From OMOG01 sp041485845 (GTDB lineage: Bacteria > Acidobacteriota > Terriglobia > Bryobacterales > Bryobacteraceae), in NCBI GenBank assembly GCA_041485845.1, contig JBGPKH010000063.1, forward strand, positions 1 through 22,283: a stretch of DNA of 22,283 bases. Reading direction: 5' to 3'. Below, piece after piece: positions 7,640 to 13,843 of this stretch. The notes beneath the pieces were generated by a model. That model was not told the DNA's origin. It made no database searches and was given only the letters and a program-made list of their open reading frames with translations. A program made the translations under genes and the position numbers. Every line of letters starts with the position of its first letter. Position 1 is the first letter of the stretch.

Positions 7640-8046
7640 ATCCGCTGGCCATCCGGTGGCTGAAATTCAATTTCGTCGGCGCCGTGGGGATCCTGGTCCA
7701 GCTCGCCTGCCTCGCCCTGCTGGTGAGCGGTCTGCATATGAGCTATCTGCCGGCCACGGCGATCGCCGTCGAGACCGCCGTGCTGCACAATTTCGTCTGG
7801 CACGAGCGTTTCACGTGGAAAGACCGCACCCGGCAGGTGGTCCGCAGCCGGGCGCGCGATGCGGCGCTTCGTCTGGTGCGCTTTCACGCCGGCAACGGCG
7901 CCGTGTCCCTGCTGGGGAACCTGGCCTTGATGCGACTATTGGTGGGCACCCTGCACCTGCCATACCTGCCGGCCAATATCGCCACCATCGGAGTCTGTGC
8001 GCTCTTGAACTTCGCCGCCAGCGAGTGGTTTGTGTTCCGGCGATGA
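7636..8046 (+). CDS. GtrA-like four-helix membrane protein
   Basis: The 136-aa protein has four hydrophobic helices. The first region (RWLKFNFVGAVGILVQLACLA) and the loop HNFVWHERFTWKDR are typical of GtrA/DPMS-type proteins. These are thought to help flip or accommodate polyprenyl-phosphate-linked sugars, or serve as accessory subunits to glycosyltransferases. The C-terminal NFAASEWFVFR matches the usual N-F-x-x-x-R/W-x-F-V-F ending of the family. The start is GTG at 7636, overlapping the TGA of the phosphatidyltransferase; the frame is open further upstream but that part reads as the shadow of the previous gene. No glycosyltransferase lies next to it here, which is unusual for a classical gtrAB arrangement. 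Confidence 0.82.
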   Translation: MNPLAIRWLKFNFVGAVGILVQLACLALLVSGLHMSYLPATAIAVETAVLHNFVWHERFTWKDRTRQVVRSRARDAALRLVRFHAGNGAVSLLGNLALMRLLVGTLHLPYLPANIATIGVCALLNFAASEWFVFRR

Positions 8047-8191
8047 ACGCTCAAATCGACGGACGAAGGATTTCCGATGTAGCGGTGGGCGCCCCGTTCG
8101 GTGCGCGGAGGCGCCACACGCTGGACCAGGAGGGCGGTTTCGCGGAAAAGCGAGCTTCGAACTGGCTGGGTGGTGCGTGCGCGCGACGATC

Positions 8192-8197
8192 TACAAT
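8192..8197 (+). promoter_or_regulatory. Candidate -10 box of rnr (leaderless type)
   Basis: TACAAT is followed after 6 nt by the ATG at 8204. The sequence 16-18 bp upstream is not a good -35, so this is weaker than the other promoters listed, but the spacing to the start codon is the same. Confidence 0.35.
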
Positions 8198-8203
8198 CGG
8201 GAT

Positions 8204-10522
8204 ATGACGGATGCGGCCCTGCTCGACCACATTTCCAGCCTGCCGCACGCCCGGGCCAACTTCAAACAGCTCGTTCGCGAATTGGGAGCCAAGGGCGTCG
8301 AACGCGTCGAGCTGGAAACCGCCCTCGCCCGCCTCACCGCCCGCGGCGACCTCATCGAGCTTCGCCCCGACCACTACGCCGTCACCGCCCGCAGCCGCGA
8401 ATTCGCAGTCGGACGTCTCCAGATGCACCGCGACGGTTACGGCTTCCTGATCGCCGAGCGGCCCATCGAAGGGATCGCCGGGGACGTCTTCATCCCGCCC
8501 GAATCGGCGGAGAAGGCCATGCACGGCGACCGCGTCGTGGTGCGCGTCACCCGTATCCAGTCGGACGGCCGCGCCGACGGTGAAATCGTAAAGGTGCTGA
8601 AACGCGCGCACCCCACCGTGGTCGGCGAATTCCGCATCGGGCGCCGCGGGCAGTACGTGGCGCCGCACGACGACCGCATCCAGCAGTGGATCGAGATTCC
8701 CGAGGGCATGGAATTCCCCCAGCCCGGCCCGTCCCTCGACCGCATTGGCGTCGAACCGCCCAAGGTCTACGCGGTCGCCGAGCTCGACGGCATGGTGGTC
8801 AACGTGGAGCTGCTCGAATACCCGGAGAAGGGCGAGAACCCGGTCGGCCGCGTGATCGAGATCCTCGGCCGCCCCGACGATTTCGGCGTGGACGTCGAGA
8901 TCGTGATCCGGAAGCACCACCTGCCGCACCAGTTTCCTCCGGAGGTCGTGGAGCAGGCGCAGATCGTCCCCAGCACGATCGACGCCGGCGAGCTCGCGGG
9001 CCGCCGCGATTTTCGCGCGGTCGATATCGTGACCATCGATGGCGAAACCGCCCGCGACTTCGACGACGCCGTGTGGGTCGACAAGCTGGCGAGCGGCAAC
9101 TACGCGCTCCACGTTCACATCGCCGACGTCAGCCACTACGTGCGGCCCGGAACCCCCATCGACGTCGAGGCGCGTCTGCGCGGGACCAGCGTTTACTTCC
9201 CCGACCGTGCGGTGCCCATGCTGCCCTACGAGCTCTCCACCAACATCTGCTCGCTCCTTCCCAAGATGGACCGCCTGGTGCTCTCGGCGCTGCTGGAGAT
9301 CGATCACCAGGGCGAGATCGTGGCGCAGGAGTTTACCGCCGGGGTGATCCGCAGCGCGGAACGCATGACCTACACGAGCGTGCACCTGCTGCTCGAAGGC
9401 GATGAGGCCTTGCGCGAGCGCTACCAGCCGCTGGCGCCGCGGTTCGAGCTTATGCGGGAGCTCGCGCTGGTGCTCAACCGCAAGCGGGTGAGCCGCGGGT
9501 CGATCGATTTCGACCTGCCCGAGCCGCTCATCGAATTCGACCAGTTCGGCGAGATGACCGGCGTGAAGCGCGCGCCGCGCAACATCGCGCACCGCCTCAT
9601 CGAGGAGTTCATGCTGGCCGCCAACGAGGCGGTGGCCTCGCACCTGGCGCACTCGGTGGAGGAGTCGATCTACCGCATCCACGAGAAGCCCGACCCCAAG
9701 CGCGTGATGGAATTTGAAGAGGTGGCCGCGCACTTCGGCTATTCGCTGGGAGTCGGAGCGATCCCGGTGAAGAAGTTCGGCTATACGGACCGGCACCGCG
9801 ACGGCTCGAAGCAGCGGCGCGAAATCGTGATGGCCGAGTCCGGACTCAAGATCTCGCCGAAACACTACCAGCGCCTGGTAGCCAAGATCGAAGGCAAGCC
9901 CGAGGAGCGCATTCTCAGCTACCTGATGCTGCGCTCCCTGAAGCAGGCGCGCTACAGCACCGATAACGAAGGCCATTTCGCGCTGGCGGCGGACACCTAC
10001 ACGCATTTCACCTCGCCCATTCGCCGCTATCCCGATTTGATGGTGCATCGCCTGCTGCGCGGCGTACTCGTGGGGCAGCCCCAACCCCTGGCCGGCCTCT
10101 CCGAGATCGCCGGCGAATGCTCGCAATCCGAGCGCCGCGCGGCCGAAGCCGAGCGCGAGCTGGTGGAGTGGAAGAAGGTGAAGTTCATGGCCGAACGCGT
10201 CGGCCAGAACTTCGACGCACTGATCATCAGCACCACCAAATACGGGCTGTTCGTCGAGCTTGCGGAGCTGTTCATCGAAGGACTTGTCCCTATCGACACG
10301 CTGCCCGGCGACCAGTACACTTATCAGGAGAACGTCCGTAAAATCGTGGGCAAGCGCACGCGCCGCGAGTTTTCGATCGGCGGCCAAGTCCGCGTGATCC
10401 TCGACCGTGTGGACGCCAACGAACGCAAGCTGCAGTTCTCCCTTTTGGAAGATGACCCCAAACGATCTGGTTCTCATTCCCGGCGGCGAGTTTCTCATGG
10501 GCCAGGACGACGGCCGCGATGA
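8204..10522 (+). CDS. rnr: Ribonuclease R (3'-5' exoribonuclease, RNB family)
   Basis: The 772-aa protein degrades structured RNA from the 3' end. In order it has an N-terminal winged-helix region (about 1-65), cold-shock-type OB domains (FAVGRLQMHRDGYGFLIAE at 67-85 and the following segment), the RNB catalytic domain and a C-terminal S1 domain (about 680-755). The RNB signature DIVTIDGETARDFDDAV (274-290) supplies the Mg-binding Asp residues (D279, D285, D287, D288). Later landmarks include HFTSPIRRYPDLMVHR. The ATG at 8204 is chosen because the longer frame from 8030 overlaps the GtrA-like gene and lacks homology-like sequence, and a -10 box lies 6 nt upstream. The short basic tail (KRSGSHSRRRVSHGPGRRPR) is encoded where the gene overlaps the next ORF by 71 nt. 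Confidence 0.95.
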   Translation: MTDAALLDHISSLPHARANFKQLVRELGAKGVERVELETALARLTARGDLIELRPDHYAVTARSREFAVGRLQMHRDGYGFLIAERPIEGIAGDVFIPPESAEKAMHGDRVVVRVTRIQSDGRADGEIVKVLKRAHPTVVGEFRIGRRGQYVAPHDDRIQQWIEIPEGMEFPQPGPSLDRIGVEPPKVYAVAELDGMVVNVELLEYPEKGENPVGRVIEILGRPDDFGVDVEIVIRKHHLPHQFPPEVVEQAQIVPSTIDAGELAGRRDFRAVDIVTIDGETARDFDDAVWVDKLASGNYALHVHIADVSHYVRPGTPIDVEARLRGTSVYFPDRAVPMLPYELSTNICSLLPKMDRLVLSALLEIDHQGEIVAQEFTAGVIRSAERMTYTSVHLLLEGDEALRERYQPLAPRFELMRELALVLNRKRVSRGSIDFDLPEPLIEFDQFGEMTGVKRAPRNIAHRLIEEFMLAANEAVASHLAHSVEESIYRIHEKPDPKRVMEFEEVAAHFGYSLGVGAIPVKKFGYTDRHRDGSKQRREIVMAESGLKISPKHYQRLVAKIEGKPEERILSYLMLRSLKQARYSTDNEGHFALAADTYTHFTSPIRRYPDLMVHRLLRGVLVGQPQPLAGLSEIAGECSQSERRAAEAERELVEWKKVKFMAERVGQNFDALIISTTKYGLFVELAELFIEGLVPIDTLPGDQYTYQENVRKIVGKRTRREFSIGGQVRVILDRVDANERKLQFSLLEDDPKRSGSHSRRRVSHGPGRRPR

Positions 10523-11123
10523 GGAGCGCCCGGTACACCGCGTCACCGTGGCGCCGTTTCGTCTGTGCCGCTATCAGGTGACCAACGCCGACTTCGCCCT
10601 ATTCCGCAAGTTCGCCTTCGAATGCCCCACGCTGCCGGCGACTTCGGTGAGTTGGTTCGACGCCGTAGAGTTCTGCCGCTGGCTCTCGGCCGCATGGGGC
10701 ACGGAGGTTCGCTTGCCGACGGAAGCCGAATGGGAATTCGCCGCGCGCGGCGGCCTGGAGCAGAGGCTCTATCCCTGGGGCGACCAGCCGCGCGACTATG
10801 AAGCGGGCCGCTGGCAAAACGGTCCCGAACCGATCGGCATGACACCGCCGAACGGTTACGGCTTGTTCGACATGTGCGAGAACGTTCACGAGTGGTGCTC
10901 GGATTGGTACGATCCTTTGTACTACTACGCTTCCCCCTTGGAAGATCCGCGGGGACCGGACTTGGGCAAACGGCGATCCTCGCGCGGAGGAGCCTGGCGC
11001 CACCACATCAAGTTTTCCAGGTGTGCCGCGCGCAGCAGCATTCCACCGGAGTTTCGATACGCGGACTATGGGTTCCGGGTGGCTGGCGGGACATCCCTGA
11101 TTTCGGACCAAAACCGCAAATAA
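10452..11123 (+). CDS. SUMF1/FGE-fold protein lacking the catalytic cysteines
   Basis: The 223-aa protein has the formylglycine-generating-enzyme / sulfatase-modifying-factor fold: IPGGEFLMGQDD at the N-terminus, RLPTEAEWEFAARGG (87-101), YPWGD (107-111), NGYGLFDMCENVHEWCSDWY (134-153), RGGAW (178-182) and RCAARS...YGFRV (190-210). True FGE has two active-site Cys between GGS and RCAARS. Here that segment is RHHIKFS, about three residues shorter and without Cys, so it is unlikely to make formylglycine. Related non-FGE members act in other oxidations (EgtB or PvdO type) or as binding modules. The ATG at 10452 is preferred; a GTG at 10407 is in frame. It overlaps the 3' end of rnr by 71 nt in another frame, implying co-transcription. 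No sulfatase is seen nearby. Confidence 0.85.
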   Translation: MTPNDLVLIPGGEFLMGQDDGRDEERPVHRVTVAPFRLCRYQVTNADFALFRKFAFECPTLPATSVSWFDAVEFCRWLSAAWGTEVRLPTEAEWEFAARGGLEQRLYPWGDQPRDYEAGRWQNGPEPIGMTPPNGYGLFDMCENVHEWCSDWYDPLYYYASPLEDPRGPDLGKRRSSRGGAWRHHIKFSRCAARSSIPPEFRYADYGFRVAGGTSLISDQNRK

Positions 11124-11135
11124 TTTGCGGTCCGA
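11103..11135 (+). other. Inverted repeat over the stop codon of the SUMF1-fold gene
   Basis: A perfect 8-bp inverted repeat (CCGCAAAT-A-ATTTGCGG, 11114-11130) spans the TAA stop, and an outer TCGGA/TCCGA pair extends it. There is no T-run after it, so it may be a weak terminator, an mRNA-stabilising hairpin or chance. Confidence 0.3.
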
Positions 11136-11176
11136 GATGCTCCGGGATGGCCACCTGAGAGCCCGACAGCCCGACC

Positions 11177-11232
11177 TTGCCAAAACGGCTACAGGCATTA
11201 AATCAGCCGTTACGGTAACCTGAAAACAGGAG
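11177..11232 (+). promoter_or_regulatory. Candidate vapBC promoter/operator region
   Basis: A TTGCCA (11177-11182) and a TTAAAT/TAAATC box near 11198-11204 give a marginal promoter. Downstream lie two short inverted repeats, GTTAC-G-GTAAC (11209-11219) and CCTG-AAAA-CAGG (11219-11230). The second overlaps the AGGAG ribosome-binding site of the antitoxin. Palindromes in this position are typical targets of VapB autoregulation; binding is inferred. Confidence 0.35.
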
Positions 11233-11238
11233 CACTCT

Positions 11239-11454
11239 ATGAGTATCGAAATTTCGGGTGAAACCGAAGCACGGCTCACTGACGAAGCCCGGAGACAAGG
11301 CATTTCTGTGGATGTACTGCTCGAACGGCTCATGAACGAACGCGAGCCGACAGCCCCCGCCGCCAGCACCGGCTCAATCCCCGAATTGCCGATCTTGCAC
11401 CTCGGTGCGATGGGCGCTCTGCACCGGCGGGACATCTACGACGATGTCCGTTGA
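11239..11454 (+). CDS. vapB: VapB-type antitoxin
   Basis: The 71-aa protein has the layout of a ribbon-helix-helix antitoxin. A short N-terminal strand (SIEISGETEARL) and helices (DEARRQGISVDVLLERLM) form the DNA-binding part. The C-terminal toxin-binding tail ends in LPILHLGAMGALHRRDIYDDVR, a tail commonly seen in antitoxins paired with PIN-domain toxins. A clear AGGAG lies 6 nt before the ATG. Its last 11 nt overlap the start of the PIN toxin gene, the usual vapBC arrangement, with the antitoxin first. It is expected to neutralise the toxin and repress its own promoter. Confidence 0.82.
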   Translation: MSIEISGETEARLTDEARRQGISVDVLLERLMNEREPTAPAASTGSIPELPILHLGAMGALHRRDIYDDVR

Positions 11455-11884
11455 GCCGGGGATGCTCGATGCGAACGTTCTGGCTTATGCCGTGAACGCA
11501 GACGCCCCGCAGCACGCGGCCTCACGCGCTCTGCTTGAAGCCGCGCGTGACCCGTTCACGACGCTGTATGTGACGTCGCAAATACTTTGCGAGTTTTATT
11601 CGGTGATAACCAATCCGCGCCGCGTTGCCGTAGTCTCTTCTCCGGCAGAAGCACTGCGAATAATTTCGGCTATGCTGGCTCTTCCCGGCCTGCAGGTGCT
11701 GCCGATCCCGGCGCGTGCAGTCGAGGGTTGGATGGAACTGTTGCAACGGCACCCCGTGACTGGGGGAAACGTATTTGACCTGCAAATCGTCGCGACCATG
11801 CAGGCCAACGACGTCAAGCGAATCTACACCTTCAACACCGATGACTTTGAGGTGTTTCCAGAACTCGCGGTCGTTACCCCGTAG
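11444..11884 (+). CDS. vapC: VapC-type PIN-domain toxin (ribonuclease)
   Basis: The 146-aa protein is a PIN-domain Mg-dependent endoribonuclease. The acidic active-site residues are in place: D9 in MLDANVLAYAVN, E50 in ILCEFYSVITNP, D112 in GGNVFDLQIVATM and D133/D134 in TFNTDDFEVF. VapC toxins generally cut tRNA or rRNA and arrest growth until the antitoxin is restored. The ATG at 11444 overlaps the antitoxin gene by 11 nt, implying translational coupling. The GGNVFDLQIVATM form and ITNPRR belong to the TA-type PIN group. The pair looks intact, with no truncation. Confidence 0.9.
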   Translation: MSVEPGMLDANVLAYAVNADAPQHAASRALLEAARDPFTTLYVTSQILCEFYSVITNPRRVAVVSSPAEALRIISAMLALPGLQVLPIPARAVEGWMELLQRHPVTGGNVFDLQIVATMQANDVKRIYTFNTDDFEVFPELAVVTP

Positions 11885-11988
11885 GCCATCGGATTGGGCG
11901 GGTCTCCGGAGGGCTTCCAATTCTCCTCCAGCCATCTCACCGAGAATCATCTTGGCTGTCGAACTGCATCTCCCGGAGCTTGGATCTC

Positions 11989-12017
11989 TTGGCTGCCGCT
12001 TGCGATTCCGATAAAAT
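11989..12017 (+). promoter_or_regulatory. Candidate promoter of the Ser/Thr kinase gene
   Basis: -35 TTGGCT (11989-11994), a 17-bp spacer and -10 TAAAAT (12012-12017) lie 10 nt before the ATG at 12028, leaving a leader of only a few nucleotides and no Shine-Dalgarno element. Confidence 0.4.
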
Positions 12018-12027
12018 ATGGGAACCC

Positions 12028-13063
12028 ATGTCGATGCAATCCATTGGTCCCTACCAGCTTCTGGAAGAACTGGGCCGCGGGGCGATGGGCGTGGTCTTCC
12101 GCGGATTCGACTCCGCCATCGGCCGGTCCGTGGCGATCAAGATCATCCGGGCCGACCAGTTTGCGAGCCCGGAAGAAAGAACTGAACTCAAGCTGAGATT
12201 TGCCCGCGAGGCCGCGGCCGCCGGCAAGCTCTCGCACCCGAACATCGTCACTGTCTATCAACTCGGCGAAGAGGGTGACCTGCAATACCTGGTCTTGGAG
12301 TTGGTCAACGGCTCCTCCTTGGAAAAGACACTTTCCAACGGCCAGCCGCAAGACCAGAAAGACCGTGGTCTCGATTCTCGCCCAAATGGCCGATGCCCTG
12401 GATTACGCCCACAGCGAAGGGATTGTCCATCGCGACGTGAAGCCGGCGAATATCCTGGTCCGTCCGGACGGCAAAGCCAAGATCACCGACTTTGGAATCG
12501 CGCGCATTGCGTCCCAGCCGGTCACACGAACCGGATTCACTTTCGGAACCCCGTCCTACATGTCGCCGGAGCAGATTATGACGGCCAAGGTGAGCGGCAA
12601 GGCGGACCAATTCTCGTTGGGCGTGATCGTCTACCAGATGCTCAGCGGCAAGAGACCTTTTGCCGCGGACACGGATACGGCCCTGATGTTCCAGATCAGG
12701 GAGGCACAACCGCCACCCCTGCATACCGTGAATCCGGCTGTATCGCCGCGAACCTCGGAGGTGATTGCCAAGGCGCTGGCGAAGAAGCCGGAAGATCGTT
12801 TTGCGAGCTACATGGAGTTCGCGGAACGGCTGTCGGAGTCGTTGAACGCGGCAAAGGCGGGGACCCGAGATTCCGACCCGGAAACGACCTCGACCATGCC
12901 GACAGTTCGGACATCCGGAGTCGGAGTTCCCGAACAGGAGGGCCTGCGAGGGGAGCGTCTGGCGTCCACGACCGGGCCCCCAACGCGAAGATCGCCTGCC
13001 GTTACCGAACTGGTATGGTCGCGGATGGAAGTGCAGCGCTTCTTCGAACTTTTGGCCCCGTGA
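12028..13063 (+). pseudogene. Serine/threonine protein kinase, interrupted by a frame change near 12358
   Basis: The N-lobe is read in one frame from ATG 12028: the glycine loop LGRGAMGVVFRG, the lysine in VAIKII, the helix-C region REAAAAGKLSHPNIVTVYQL and the hinge LVLELVNGSSLEKTL. At about 12340-12360 (an AAA run) the homologous reading moves one base forward into the frame ending at TGA 13061-13063. That frame continues with ILAQMADALDYAH, the catalytic HRDVKPANIL, ITDFGIAR, the activation-segment end GTPSYMSPEQ and the rest of the C-lobe. After the kinase domain comes a Thr/Ser/Pro-rich linker. All catalytic residues of a Hanks-type kinase are present, so only the single +1 shift breaks it. 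It could be a real mutation or a one-base assembly or sequencing insertion. A second change may join it to the next ORF. Confidence 0.85.
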
Positions 13064-13109
13064 AGGACCTCTGGACGTCGGCCGATTCACTGATTCCCAG
13101 TTAGACGAG

Positions 13110-13592
13110 TTGGAGCGTCATCCTGACGTAGTGGAGTATAAGAACATTCTGTGGGAAATGGAACTATCACGTCAGGCCAAGGAACGCAATATTGATGTTA
13201 ATGCTCCAGGAGTCGTACGGCTGATAAAAGACTGGTTTGACGCCCATTGGAAACTGCGGCGGGCCAAGATTATCGTGGAAGACGTTCAACCCGAAGGCTG
13301 CAACCTAAGAGAGCAAGAGGAATTTTTCCGGCAGGCACGGGCTACAGCTCTCACTCACTCTGAGCTGACTGAGGAGCAGCTTGATGAGTTGGAAAACCAC
13401 CCAGTAGTCAAATCTTGCGAGCAAGCTGCGTTAGAACGTTGGGCAAGACAGAGCTCGGAGATCGGCAAGCGGTACGACAAAAACGAAGCTACAGAAACCT
13501 TCGATGAGTCGTACTGGAGCGGTAACAGAAAAAAAGACATTATGATGTTAATTGAAGAAGGATATATACAGGAACAGGACATCAGAGGTTAG
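13110..13592 (+). CDS. Unknown protein/domain with duplicated QLDELE-x-HP motif, probably extending upstream
   Basis: The longest start-to-stop reading begins at TTG 13110 and gives 160 aa, charged and helix-rich, with no family I recognise. The frame stays open upstream, and there it reads FTDSQLDELERHPDVV (13086-13133). This closely matches LTEEQLDELENHPVVK later in the same frame (residues about 86-101, 10 of 16 identical). The match crosses the TTG, so translation almost certainly begins earlier. I see no ATG, GTG or TTG in this frame back to about 12890. The simplest reading is that it was the C-terminal part of the kinase protein, joined by a second one-base frame change near 13055-13085. 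The DNA is markedly more AT-rich than its neighbours. It ends at TAG/TTAG (13590-13592). Confidence 0.6.
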   Translation: MERHPDVVEYKNILWEMELSRQAKERNIDVNAPGVVRLIKDWFDAHWKLRRAKIIVEDVQPEGCNLREQEEFFRQARATALTHSELTEEQLDELENHPVVKSCEQAALERWARQSSEIGKRYDKNEATETFDESYWSGNRKKDIMMLIEEGYIQEQDIRG

Positions 13593-13632
13593 GTGTCTTC
13601 AAGATACGTACGCATTCGATATTGGACAACAT

Positions 13633-13654
13633 ACCTGTTATCAATAACATAGGT
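13633..13654. other. Inverted repeat in the gap before the helicase gene
   Basis: ACCT-GTTAT-CA-ATAAC-AT-AGGT forms a stem with a 2-nt bulge, 40 nt after the unknown ORF. There is no T-tract, and the role is unknown. The rest of the 13593-13843 gap shows no gene. Confidence 0.25.
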
Positions 13655-13843
13655 CCTGCTAGTATAAAGCGATTCGACTGAGGGCCTGTACCTTTGGTGC
13701 GCGGTGTTGAGTATAGCGCTTCCAAGACCTCCTTTTCCCTTTTCAATGTCTCTTTTGAAGCGGCTGCGACTCAAAACTGCCCAGCAACTTGCGGAAATAC
13801 GGGACCGCGTTGTACCGTAGCAAAGAAAAGGCGAAACTAAAAC

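Noticed and set aside
8051..10546. 831-aa open frame on the minus strand
   Set aside because: It is antisense to RNase R, with the same antisense composition and no motif.
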